In this document: one piece after another, positions 1-8,239 of the stretch
Numbering within the stretch: position 1 is the stretch's first letter
Layout: each line of letters opens with the position of its first letter
Assembly: GCF_000281975.1 (NCBI RefSeq)
Contig: NZ_AKKE01000120.1
Location: 1-33,412, forward strand
Length of the DNA: 33,412 nucleotides
Source of the DNA: Novosphingobium sp. AP12
GTDB taxonomy: Bacteria > Pseudomonadota > Alphaproteobacteria > Sphingomonadales > Sphingomonadaceae
Reading direction: 5' to 3'
Made by a program: the position numbers and the translations under genes
The notes under the pieces: model-generated
The model's database searches: none
Told to the model about the DNA's origin: nothing
The model's input: the letters and a program-made list of their open reading frames with translations, nothing else

Positions 1-64
1 AGCCGCCGATGGACGGCGTGGCGGAGGTCCAATCACGGACAGGAAGGTTGGAAAGCGACGACGA

Positions 65-1231
65 TCAGCGCGCCTGTTCTGCCTTCGCGTCGATCGCCTC
101 GTTCGCCCGGTCGCCTTTGGCCTCGGCCGCGCGCACAAATGCCTCGGCCCGGCCTTCGAGCGCGGCATGGCGCTCCGCCAGAATTTTTTCGGCACGTTCC
201 TCAAACGCGACATCTCGGCCGGCAATTCGCTTCTTCGCGACGTCGGCGCTGACGGCGATGCGCTCCTTCGCAATGAGACCACCAGCGCAGATTCGCGCCT
301 TGGCGGCTGCACCCGAGGCTGCGATCCTGTTCTGTGCGACCGCGCCACTTTGAGCCAGGCGGTTCTTCGCCTTGCGCCCTTCCTCGCGAATGCGAGCGAC
401 GGCCGCTTCGACCTCGCGATCGGTCCCGGCATTGACGAACCTGCCGCCGCCGGCCGCAGCCACCGCATGCAGCGATGCCGCTTCGCCGGACGGTACGGCG
501 AAGCCGATGATATTGATGATCGCCTTGGTAGATCCCTGGTTGATCGACCGAGCCACTGTGACCGGATCGCCGCCACATGTCTCCTGACCATCCGACACGA
601 CATAGATGACCTGCTTGCCGGGACCGCCATTGGCGGTGAGAAGCGCTTCGGCGCGTTTGAGGGCAGCGGCAAGCGGGGTCCATCCCACCGGGCGGATCGT
701 CGAGACCGAGCGTACCAATGCGGCCCGATCATGGGTCATTTCCACAGGCAGATCGACGGCAGCACAGGAAAGCGCCTTGCCATCAGCCCGGTTGTTGCCT
801 GCCTGGCCGAACACCAGCAGGCCTGCTTCAGCCGTAGGGGGCAATTCCTCGACGAATGCCGCCGCGGCGGACTTGGCGAGATCGAGTTTCTGGCGGCTCG
901 ACACCTGACCCGCCATCGAACCCGACGCGTCGACCGCGACGATCACTCGCGCCGGCGGTACTGGACCGGCGACTGTTTCTGACGCTGTGAACGATGCGTC
1001 AACCAGCGCAGGATCGTTGAAACAGGCCTCGGGATCTCCAGCTTTGAACTGGCGGAGATAGGCCTCGACCTCGGAAGAACCGTCAGCAGCGCGCGTCGCG
1101 GCCTGCGTTTTGTAACCCGCCGCACTATCCGTTTTGCGGTCGCAGCTGGCCAGCACCGGATATAGCGCCAGCATCGCGACGGCGGTGTATATCCCGACGA
1201 GGCGGTCAGTTCTTCGTAAATTAGGCGTCAT
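65..1231 (-). CDS. VWA-domain lipoprotein with C-terminal hendecad repeats
   Basis: From the ATG at 1231 (388 aa) the protein begins with a basic n-region (RR), a hydrophobic stretch and LASC, a type II signal-peptide lipobox with the lipidated Cys at about residue 30; it is therefore probably anchored to a membrane facing the periplasm. A von Willebrand A domain follows: the MIDAS is DASGS (D101, S103, S105), with GWTP and SDGQET supplying later metal-site positions. The last 99 residues (about 290-388) form nine tandem 11-residue units, the first five with a clear RIA/RLA core, suggesting a long amphipathic helix or coiled coil. An upstream ATG at 1267 would add 12 residues before the signal peptide, which is less likely. 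VWA domains mediate metal-dependent protein binding; the partner is unknown. It lies 65 nt beyond the ferredoxin stop and may be separately transcribed. Confidence 0.85.
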   Translation of the reverse strand: MTPNLRRTDRLVGIYTAVAMLALYPVLASCDRKTDSAAGYKTQAATRAADGSSEVEAYLRQFKAGDPEACFNDPALVDASFTASETVAGPVPPARVIVAVDASGSMAGQVSSRQKLDLAKSAAAAFVEELPPTAEAGLLVFGQAGNNRADGKALSCAAVDLPVEMTHDRAALVRSVSTIRPVGWTPLAAALKRAEALLTANGGPGKQVIYVVSDGQETCGGDPVTVARSINQGSTKAIINIIGFAVPSGEAASLHAVAAAGGGRFVNAGTDREVEAAVARIREEGRKAKNRLAQSGAVAQNRIAASGAAAKARICAGGLIAKERIAVSADVAKKRIAGRDVAFEERAEKILAERHAALEGRAEAFVRAAEAKGDRANEAIDAKAEQAR

Positions 1232-1295
1232 GGCGTGAGGCTCACCGCTCGTCTCCGGCTGTTCCATCCGAAAACTCTAGCCTCAGTCCTACGTT

Positions 1296-1490
1296 TTAGT
1301 CATCAGTTATGAAGATCGCTTGTGCCGGGCACTGGCTCGCCGCCCGGCGCACCAGATCCTCGAGCTCCGGCGGCACCTCGCCCACCAGCACCGTGGCGTA
1401 GCCGTCGTCGTGCAGTTCGAACACCTCCGGGCAGATACCCACGCAGATGCCAAAACCTGCGCAGAGGTCCGTGTCGACACGGACATTCAT
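1296..1490 (-). CDS. [3Fe-4S]-type ferredoxin, P450 partner
   Basis: A 64-aa small ferredoxin with C10, C16 and C54-P as cluster ligands. The second Cys of a classic CxxCxxC motif is replaced by Phe13, the pattern of bacterial [3Fe-4S] ferredoxins that feed electrons to cytochromes P450. An additional Cys20 precedes Pro21, so a different ligand set is conceivable. The ATG overlaps the P450 stop codon as ATGA, and a GGAGG lies 10 nt upstream inside the P450 gene, so the two are almost certainly translationally coupled. No ferredoxin reductase gene is visible in the window. Confidence 0.9.
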   Translation of the reverse strand: MNVRVDTDLCAGFGICVGICPEVFELHDDGYATVLVGEVPPELEDLVRRAASQCPAQAIFITDD

Positions 1491-2803
1491 CGCGGGCCAT
1501 CCTCCACCGGATCGAACTCGAGGGCGATATGCGTCAGTCCGCGCAGGATGAACGTGGGCAGATAGCCGTAGCGCCGCGCGTTAGCGGGCCCGTGGACCTT
1601 CTCCGAGATGCGGATGTCGCTGGTCCGGTCGAACATGCAATTGAGGCTGACGACCGCCTCGGCGCGCGCCAGGGGAGCGCCCGGACACGCATGGCGGCCC
1701 GCACCGAACGCCACATGCAGGCGGGCGTTCTTCCGGTCCAGTTCGAATTCGCCGGGGTTTTCGAACTTGCGCGCATCCCGGTTGGCGGCGCTGTTGGCGA
1801 TATAGAGGAAGGCACCGGCGGGGACATCGACACCCCCGACGCTCGTCGGCTTCTTGGCCAATCGGAAGTCGCCCTTTACCGGGCCCTCGATCCGCAGGCA
1901 TTCCTCGACGAAATTGGGGATGAGGCTGCGATCCTCGCGCAGGCGCTTCTGAAGGTCGGGACGTTCGCCCAACACCTTGAACGCATAGCTGAGCAAACGC
2001 ACCGTGGTTTCCTGGCCGGCCGCGAACAGATTGGCGGCGATCCGGGCAACGTCGAGCGGCTCCGGCACCTCGCCGCCGGGGAAGGTGGCCCTGGCGAGCC
2101 CGGTCAGGATATCATCCCTGGGATTTGCCCTCCGGTCTTCGATATAGTTCGAGAACTTGTCGTAGAGCCACACGAGCGGACCGTGGTTGACCTCCCCGTC
2201 CGTGCCGCCGACCACGGCTCCGCCGCTTTCCTGCTCTACGCGGATCAGGTGCTTGCGGAACTCGGTCCGGTCTTCGGGCGGTACGCCGAGCAGATCGGAC
2301 ACGACGAGCACGGCAAAAGGCTGGGCGAAGTCGTCCATGAATTCGCATTCGCCGCGGGCAAGGAACGTGTCGATCTGCTGATCGGCCAGCTTCCACATGA
2401 ACGCCTCATTCTCTTTGAGACGCTTCGGTGTGATCAGCGACATCAGCAATGCCCGGTGGGCCGAGTGCGTCGGCGGATCCATGGTGGGGAGCTGATCACT
2501 GAACGGCGTCTGGTCGCGATAGGTTTCGATCAGTTCGGAAATGTCTTCGTGCTCGTGACCAGCAAGCGGGATGGGACAACCCGCGAAGGGCCCCGTCGTC
2601 GACATGCAGGAAGAGAACCGCGCGGGATCGTTGTAGACTTCGAGCGCTTCGGCGTAGCCCGTTACCATGACGATCCCCTGATGCGGCTCTCGCACCACCG
2701 GAGACTGGTCTCTCAGGTAGTCGAAGTAGCCGTAAGGATCGTCGATGAACCGATCGCTACGGAAGAAATCATGCGCTTCGAACTCACTGGTGATATCGTT
2801 CAT
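1487..2803 (-). CDS. Cytochrome P450 (class I, bacterial)
   Basis: A 438-aa soluble P450 of normal bacterial length. The haem-binding loop FGAGRHACPG places the thiolate ligand at Cys373; the I-helix oxygen-activation motif AAGQETT is at 261-267 and the K-helix ExxR is E301-R304. No membrane anchor is present. Such enzymes insert oxygen from O2 using two electrons supplied by a reductase and ferredoxin; here the ferredoxin gene follows directly with a 4-nt overlap. AGGAG sits 7 nt before the ATG. The CYP family and substrate cannot be named from sequence inspection; sphingomonad P450s of this layout act on terpenoids, steroids or xenobiotics, but that is only context. Confidence 0.95.
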   Translation of the reverse strand: MNDITSEFEAHDFFRSDRFIDDPYGYFDYLRDQSPVVREPHQGIVMVTGYAEALEVYNDPARFSSCMSTTGPFAGCPIPLAGHEHEDISELIETYRDQTPFSDQLPTMDPPTHSAHRALLMSLITPKRLKENEAFMWKLADQQIDTFLARGECEFMDDFAQPFAVLVVSDLLGVPPEDRTEFRKHLIRVEQESGGAVVGGTDGEVNHGPLVWLYDKFSNYIEDRRANPRDDILTGLARATFPGGEVPEPLDVARIAANLFAAGQETTVRLLSYAFKVLGERPDLQKRLREDRSLIPNFVEECLRIEGPVKGDFRLAKKPTSVGGVDVPAGAFLYIANSAANRDARKFENPGEFELDRKNARLHVAFGAGRHACPGAPLARAEAVVSLNCMFDRTSDIRISEKVHGPANARRYGYLPTFILRGLTHIALEFDPVEDGPR

Positions 2804-2965
2804 GTGCTCTCCTGCGACGTGCCGCCGGCATCCTCCGGGGTCACGGTCGACTCAAAGTAACGCCGTTGCGGAGCATCTGCCACCTGTTCGCCTCCGACTA
2901 AAATGGCATCGCCCTAACGATCCAAGCTGCTCGGGGCGGCCTTCCCGTATCAACCATTTTTCCCT

Positions 2966-3397
2966 TCAGATACTTGCAGTCGCCGACCTGCCGGTGCGGT
3001 AGCCGGGCTGCGCAGGTTCGCCGAAAGCAGAGAGGATCTGTGCGAACCGGGCCTTCGTGTCCTGCTCGTATTCGGGGTGTGTGATGATGTAGGGGTCGTT
3101 CGCCTCGACGGCACGCACCACCGCGCGGCCGAGCCACACGGGGTCCATCATGTTCGCCCGGATCGTGGCGGCACGCTCTTCGTCGACAGCAATCGGGCCG
3201 GATGACATCGATTCCGACATGCGGCTTCGCGTGAGGCCCGGGAACAGCGTGGAAACGCCGACACCGGAAGGCGCGAGTTCGGCGCGGACGGCGTCGGACA
3301 GGCCCAGCACCGCGAATTTGCTCGCCGAATAGGCCGCGGACGTGAGCGTCCGGTTATCAGCGGGTTCGACTATTCCTCCCGTTCACCATCTATTCCA
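2966..3397 (-). pseudogene. SDR family oxidoreductase, 5'-truncated remnant
   Basis: The readable part carries the C-terminal half of a short-chain dehydrogenase/reductase: AAYSASKFAVLGLSDAVRAE contains the catalytic YxxxK, and a C-terminal segment with PGLTRSRM follows. In-frame coding continues upstream of the possible GTG at 3310 only to about 3396, where a TGA occurs, and the Rossmann glycine-rich motif (TGxxxGxG) and catalytic Ser region are absent from all frames between here and the amidohydrolase gene. About half of the roughly 250-residue fold is missing, so activity is implausible. The breakpoint near 3380-3400 suggests a deletion or recombination junction next to 3465. Confidence 0.75.
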
Positions 3398-3464
3398 TGG
3401 TCGGCGGACAGCCATTGCCCTTGATGCGCGACCGAACCAAACCGAGACGTGCAGCGCACACGGT

Positions 3465-4238
3465 TCACATGTTGGCAGCCCGTCGCACCGCTTCTGCAAG
3501 AAGCGTTGCCCATGCGTCTTGCTTGCGCGAGCTGCCGATAAGATCCTGTCGCACTTCGATCTCGGCGTAGGCAAGGTTTCGCGGGAACGCGTGGAACGGG
3601 ATGGTGTAGTCGGTTTCGTCCATCGCGTACGGGACGTTGTCGCCTACAGTCAGGTCTGGCTGTTCAGCGAGCACGTCGCGTAGAGCGTACGCAAAGTCGA
3701 CCGGCTCTTGGTTGTGCAGGATGCCCACGTCCCAAGGGCGGGTTACGCCGTTCATTTCGGGGGTGAAGCTGTGCAGCGACAGCAGGATCGTTTCCTTGCC
3801 AGTCGCGCGCCGGGCATCGAGGACCTTCGCGATCGCGGCATGGTAGGGTTCGTGGATCGCGCCGATCCGGGCATCGCGCGCCTTATCCGTAAGATGCAGG
3901 TTTCCGGGAATTGGGGTCCCATCCGAGACTTCAGCGATGGCGTCGGGCCGGGTGGGCATGCGATTGCAGTCGATGACGAGGCGCGAATATACCTGGTGGA
4001 GGAAAGGCGCATCCAGCAAACTGGCCAAAGCTCGGCCAAGGCCAAACACGCCGATATCGATTGCTATGTGAAGTCCCAAGTCATCGGGTTGCAGACCAAG
4101 GAGTTCCAAGTGACGAGGAACGGCCGATCCCGCGTGGTCGCCGATTAGCAGGAACGGCGAGGTTCCTGCTGCGTTGAACAGACCAAACGGCGCCGGATCC
4201 TCCGGACCCAGCACGCTCTCTGCCGTGCGCCCGGTCAC
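3465..4238 (-). CDS. N-formylglutamate amidohydrolase family protein
   Basis: A 257-aa protein of the N-formylglutamate amidohydrolase family, which releases formate from N-formyl-L-glutamate in histidine breakdown or hydrolyses related N-acyl amino acids. Visible family motifs are GDHAGSAVP (D34, H35), IHEPYH (E130, H133) and LSLHSFTP (H156), typical metal-site blocks. It starts with GTG at 4238, with AGGAG 8 nt upstream. The start lies only 14 nt from the divergent ATG at 4253, so both ribosome-binding sites share the same bases. No other hut genes are present, so a role in histidine use is not supported by context; many sphingomonads carry stand-alone paralogues. Confidence 0.85.
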   Translation of the reverse strand: MTGRTAESVLGPEDPAPFGLFNAAGTSPFLLIGDHAGSAVPRHLELLGLQPDDLGLHIAIDIGVFGLGRALASLLDAPFLHQVYSRLVIDCNRMPTRPDAIAEVSDGTPIPGNLHLTDKARDARIGAIHEPYHAAIAKVLDARRATGKETILLSLHSFTPEMNGVTRPWDVGILHNQEPVDFAYALRDVLAEQPDLTVGDNVPYAMDETDYTIPFHAFPRNLAYAEIEVRQDLIGSSRKQDAWATLLAEAVRRAANM

Positions 4239-4252
4239 CAGGAAGCTCCTCG
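4239..4252. promoter_or_regulatory. Shared Shine-Dalgarno block between divergent genes
   Basis: The 14-nt gap contains AGGAAGCTCCT. Read on the plus strand, AGGAAG serves the ATG at 4253; read on the minus strand, AGGAG serves the GTG at 4238. The gap is too short for promoters, so each gene's promoter must lie inside the other's coding sequence, implying overlapping antisense 5' transcripts. Confidence 0.6.
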
Positions 4253-5191
4253 ATGCCGCTGCTGACGATCCATCACACGACGCTGTATCGCTACCAACAA
4301 CCTGTATCGCTTGGTGAACATCGCATCATGATGCGGCCGCGCGAGGCTTTTGACCAGCGGTTGCTGTCGGCGCGCCTGATCATCGACCCCGAGCCCAGCG
4401 AACTGCGCTGGCTGCATGACGTCTTCGGCAATTCGGTGGCCGTCGCCTCGTTCGAGCGCCGCACCGCGCGCCTGACGATCACCAGCGAGACCACGCTGGA
4501 GCATGCCCCGCTCGCCCAGACGCAAGTGGACGTCGAGGATTATGCCCGCCTGTTTCCCTTTACTTATTCGGCAGAGGACATGCCCGACCTGCTGCGCTCG
4601 ATCGAGCGGCAGCACCTGGACCCGGGGCGCATCGTCGACAACTGGGCCCGCGCGTTCCTCAATAACGACGCAAGCACCGGGACTATTTCCCTGCTCACCG
4701 AGATGGCAACCAGCATCAAGCGCGACTTCACGTATGTCCCGCGACATAAAAAGGGCACCCAGTCGCCGCTCGAGACGCTGAAAAAGCGGCAGGGGACCTG
4801 CCGCGACTTCGCGGTGCTGATGATCGAGGCCGTGCGCGCGCTCGGCTTCGCGGCGCGGTTCGTCTCGGGCTACGTCTACAATCCGTCGCGGTCCGAGGGC
4901 GTGGTCGGCGGGGGCAATACCCATGCCTGGGTCCGTATCTTCCTCCCCGGCTCCGGCTGGGTCGAGTTCGATCCTACCAACGGCATCATCGGCAATCGCG
5001 GCCTAATCCGCGTCGCCGTGGCGCGCGATCCCTATCAGGCGCTGCCGCTGTCGGGCACGTGGTTCGGCCTGCCCGCCAGCTTCCTCGGCATGGACGTGAC
5101 CGTCGACGTCCACCGGGCCGATCCCGACCAGTTCCCCTCAACCGGCCATGGCGCCGTAAACAGCCGCCGCTCCGGCGCTTCAGGAAAGTGA
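4253..5191 (+). CDS. Transglutaminase-like protein with complete Cys-His-Asp triad
   Basis: A 312-aa bacterial transglutaminase-like protein. An N-terminal beta domain (about 1-100, starting LLTIHHTTLYRY) typical of this family is followed by a transglutaminase core with Cys183 (GTCRDFA), His224 (NTHAW) and Asp240 (FDPTNG). No signal peptide is visible, so it probably acts in the cytoplasm. The fold includes cysteine proteases and amidases as well as cross-linkers; the substrate is unknown. It is first in an apparent three-gene operon: the next start is 5 nt after its stop. Confidence 0.9.
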   Translation: MPLLTIHHTTLYRYQQPVSLGEHRIMMRPREAFDQRLLSARLIIDPEPSELRWLHDVFGNSVAVASFERRTARLTITSETTLEHAPLAQTQVDVEDYARLFPFTYSAEDMPDLLRSIERQHLDPGRIVDNWARAFLNNDASTGTISLLTEMATSIKRDFTYVPRHKKGTQSPLETLKKRQGTCRDFAVLMIEAVRALGFAARFVSGYVYNPSRSEGVVGGGNTHAWVRIFLPGSGWVEFDPTNGIIGNRGLIRVAVARDPYQALPLSGTWFGLPASFLGMDVTVDVHRADPDQFPSTGHGAVNSRRSGASGK

Positions 5192-5196
5192 CACCC

Positions 5197-6012
5197 ATGC
5201 TGATCCGCTGTGGCTACGATATCCGATTTGAAACCGAAACGAAGACTGCGATGATGGCGATGCTCAGCCTTCACCCCTCGCGCCACCAGGACCTGCGCAC
5301 GCCCCAGCGCTTGCTGGCCAGCCCCGATATCCCGCTCTATCAGTTCGAGGACGGCTTCGGGAACGTTGCCACGCGCCTCAGCATACCGTCCGGCGGCGTG
5401 ACCCTGTCCTGCGACTTCGTCATCGAGGACAACGGCGAGCCGGACATGCGCCCGGCCAACGGCCCGCAGATGCCAGTGGAGGACCTGCCCGATTTCGCGA
5501 TGCCGTTCCTGCTGGGTAGCCGTTATTGCGAAACCGATCGCCTCATGGACGTGGCATGGAGCAACTTTGGCCATTACACCAATGCCCGCGACCGGGTGGA
5601 CGCGATCGTCGCCTTCGTTCATCGCCATATCGAGTTCGGTTATCACTATGCGCGGCCCGACAAGACGGCCTGGAACGGCTATCAGGAGCGGCAGGGCGTC
5701 TGCCGCGATTTCGCGCACCTCGCCATCACGCTGTGCCGCTGCATGAATTTGCCCGCCCGCTACTGCACGGGTTACCTGGGTGACATCGGGGTGCCGGCCG
5801 TCGATGCTCCGATGGACTTCAGCGCCTGGTTCGACGTGTACATCGATGGCAGTTGGTACACCCACGATGCCCGCCACAACAAGCCGCGCATCGGCCGTAT
5901 CCTGATGGCGCGGGGGCGCGATGCCACCGACGTCGCCTTGACGACGGCGTTCGGTCCGGCGAACCTGGTGCGGTTCGATGTCTATACCGATGAGGTCCAG
6001 TCCCTTGAATGA
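5197..6012 (+). CDS. Second transglutaminase-like protein, triad His replaced
   Basis: A 271-aa member of the same superfamily as its upstream neighbour but of a different subfamily. The ATG at 5197 follows AGGAAAGTG, five nt after the previous stop. Cys169 lies in GVCRDFAHL, but at the usual His position the sequence is DFSAWFD (Ser209), and the Asp position is HDARHN (Asp224). My recollection is that this COG1305 subfamily often has Ala or Ser there, so this may be a family trait and not an inactivating mutation. The C-terminal block PRIGRILMARGRDATDVA is characteristic. Pairing with a triad-complete paralogue suggests a two-subunit or two-step function. Confidence 0.88.
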   Translation: MLIRCGYDIRFETETKTAMMAMLSLHPSRHQDLRTPQRLLASPDIPLYQFEDGFGNVATRLSIPSGGVTLSCDFVIEDNGEPDMRPANGPQMPVEDLPDFAMPFLLGSRYCETDRLMDVAWSNFGHYTNARDRVDAIVAFVHRHIEFGYHYARPDKTAWNGYQERQGVCRDFAHLAITLCRCMNLPARYCTGYLGDIGVPAVDAPMDFSAWFDVYIDGSWYTHDARHNKPRIGRILMARGRDATDVALTTAFGPANLVRFDVYTDEVQSLE

Positions 6013-8029
6013 TCCGCTGACCAACCTGCTTCTGCGTCCCTGGGACGGCCCGCTCGGCGCCCCGCCCTTTGCGCAGGTGCGGGCCGAGGACTTCCTGCCC
6101 GCGTTCGAGGCCGCCACCGCCTGGCAACGCGCGGAAGTGGCGGGTATCGCCGGACAGGCGGAAGCGGCGACGTTCGAGAACACCGTCGCTGCCCTGGAGC
6201 GGTCGGGCGAAGTGCTCGGCCGGGTCCGCCGCCTGTTCTGGACGCTGTCCTCTGCGCAGGGAACTGCCGCCATCCGCGCGATCGAGGGCAATGTTTCGGC
6301 GCTGCTCAGCGCGCATTCGATTGCGATCAACCATGACGCCGCGCTCGCGGCGCGCATCGCCGCCGTCCATGCCTCACGCCATGACGCCGGGCTGACGCCG
6401 GCGCAGGTGCGTCTAGTCGAGGCCAGCTACGCCGGCGCTCGTCGAAGCGGCGCGGCTTTGGGCCCCGAGCAGAAGGAACGCTTTGCCGAGATCCATTCGC
6501 GACTTTCGGCGCTCTCCGTCCAGTTCGGCCACAACGTCCTGGCGGCGACGGCCGACTGGGTGCTGGACCTGGGTGTGGACGACTTAGCCGGGCTGCCCTC
6601 CTCGCAGTGTGACGCCGCTGCCGCGCGCGCCGCGGCCGCAGGGGCCCCGGGTCGTTTCCACGTCACCCTCGATCGCACTGACTACGAAAGCTTCCTGGGC
6701 TTCTCCCAGCGCCGCGACCTGCGCGAGAAACTGTGGCGCGCCTTTACCGAGCGTTGCGACGGCGGGGCGCAAAACAACTGGCCCGTCATCGCCGAAATCC
6801 TGGCTCTCAGGCATGAGCGGGCGACCCTGCTAGGGTACGCTGACCATGCGCATTATGCGTTAGAGGACAGCATGGCCCACACGCCTGCCGCCGCGCTCGA
6901 TCTGCTGCAGCAGCTATGGGAGCCCGGCAAGCGCCGCGCTGCCGAGGAGGCGGCCGAACTACAGGCGCTGATCGATGCCGAGGGCGGCGCATTCACCCTC
7001 GCTCCCTGGGACTGGCGCTTCTATGCCGAGCAGATGCGCCGTTCTCGTTATGCGTTGGACGGCGCGGCGGTGGCGCAGCATCTGCGTCTGGATGCCGTCC
7101 GGCAGGCCGCCTTCGATACGGCCGCCAGACTCTACGGACTGTCCTTTACGCGGCGTGCGGATATCCCCGGCTATCATCCCGATGTCTGGGCCTGGGAAGT
7201 GGGCGATGGGGCGGCTGGGCCTGTCGGGCTGCTGTTCACCGACTATCTCGCCCGGCCGGAGAAGCACGGCGGGGCTTGGATGGGCAGCCTGCGCGTGCAG
7301 GAAACGATGGACGGCACGGTCCTTCCGGTCGTTTACCTCGTCGCCAATTTCGCAAGCGCGCCGCCGCCGGACACTGGCGCCACGCGCCTGTCCATCGACG
7401 AGGCGCGTACCCTGTTCCACGAGTTCGGCCATGCCCTGCACGGCCTGCTTTCGCGGGTGACCTATCCCAGCCAGTCCGGCACCGCGGTGGCCCGCGATTT
7501 CGTCGAGTTTCCGAGCAAGCTGATGGAAAACTGGATCGTCAGCCGGGAAGTCCTGTCCGGCTTCGGCGTGCCCGATGCGCTGATCGCCGCGATCCGGAGC
7601 GCCGAGAGCTATGGGCAGGGTTTCGCTACGGTGGAACTCATCGGCTGCTCGCTGATCGACCTTGCCATGCATGGCTCGGCGCAGGCGGCCGCCGATCCCC
7701 GAGCTTTCGTCGAGGCCGAGCTCGAATGGCTTGGCATGCCGCCGGCAGTCGGGCTGCGGCATCGTTTCCCCTATTTCACACATATATTCGACGGCGGGTA
7801 TGCTAGCGCTTATTACAGCTATGCATGGTCCGAAACGCTCGACGCAGACGTCTTCGAGGCCTTCGTAGCTTCGGGTGACATTTTCGATGCGCAGCTCGCC
7901 AAGCGCTTCCGCAGGGAAATCCTCAGCGTCGGCAATACCCGCGACCCGATGGAGTCGTTCACCGCCTTTCTTGGCAGGGGTCCCGATCCCGAAGCTCTGA
8001 TGCGCGCACGCAACCTCACTGACGCTTGA
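6005..8029 (+). CDS. M3 family zinc metallopeptidase (Dcp/oligopeptidase A type)
   Basis: A cytoplasmic thimet-oligopeptidase-type enzyme of 674 aa, close to the length of Escherichia coli Dcp/PrlC. The zinc site is HEFGH (His472, Glu473, His476) with the third ligand Glu501 in DFVEFPS; the C-terminal domain contains the family's HRFPYFTHIF and YASAYYSY blocks. These enzymes cut short peptides, either as dipeptidyl carboxypeptidases or endo-oligopeptidases; which one cannot be decided here. I chose TTG at 6005 because GAGG lies 9 nt upstream and it overlaps the previous stop (TTGAATGA); ATG at 5990 or 5978 would add 5 or 9 residues. Third gene of the transglutaminase operon. Confidence 0.93.
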   Translation: MNDPLTNLLLRPWDGPLGAPPFAQVRAEDFLPAFEAATAWQRAEVAGIAGQAEAATFENTVAALERSGEVLGRVRRLFWTLSSAQGTAAIRAIEGNVSALLSAHSIAINHDAALAARIAAVHASRHDAGLTPAQVRLVEASYAGARRSGAALGPEQKERFAEIHSRLSALSVQFGHNVLAATADWVLDLGVDDLAGLPSSQCDAAAARAAAAGAPGRFHVTLDRTDYESFLGFSQRRDLREKLWRAFTERCDGGAQNNWPVIAEILALRHERATLLGYADHAHYALEDSMAHTPAAALDLLQQLWEPGKRRAAEEAAELQALIDAEGGAFTLAPWDWRFYAEQMRRSRYALDGAAVAQHLRLDAVRQAAFDTAARLYGLSFTRRADIPGYHPDVWAWEVGDGAAGPVGLLFTDYLARPEKHGGAWMGSLRVQETMDGTVLPVVYLVANFASAPPPDTGATRLSIDEARTLFHEFGHALHGLLSRVTYPSQSGTAVARDFVEFPSKLMENWIVSREVLSGFGVPDALIAAIRSAESYGQGFATVELIGCSLIDLAMHGSAQAAADPRAFVEAELEWLGMPPAVGLRHRFPYFTHIFDGGYASAYYSYAWSETLDADVFEAFVASGDIFDAQLAKRFRREILSVGNTRDPMESFTAFLGRGPDPEALMRARNLTDA

Positions 8030-8239
8030 GCCGGTGAACCGCGCCGCTTGGTCTATCGCTCAGCAATTTTGGCGCAGCGCAATAAATCTAACACGCGGTA
8101 TGAAAGTATTCTTCTATATTGCCACCTACGTTGAAGCGCTTTTTAACGGACCGCGGAGGCGTGTCCTTGCGGCACGCGCGCACGATCCTCGCCCTTTCCG
8201 CCACGATCAACGCGAGGGATGCCGCCTGATCGCGCGGGC

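Noticed and set aside
68..364. 33-bp periodic DNA as a CRISPR or tandem non-coding repeat
   Set aside because: The period reflects 11-residue protein repeats; the DNA units are not identical and there are no spacers.
1322..2860. Long open frame (512 codons) on the plus strand opposite the P450
   Set aside because: A shadow of high-G+C coding on the other strand; the P450 has haem, I-helix and ExxR motifs, the antisense product has none.
5035..6357. Minus-strand frame opposite the second transglutaminase
   Set aside because: Antisense shadow spanning two plus-strand genes with recognised catalytic motifs.
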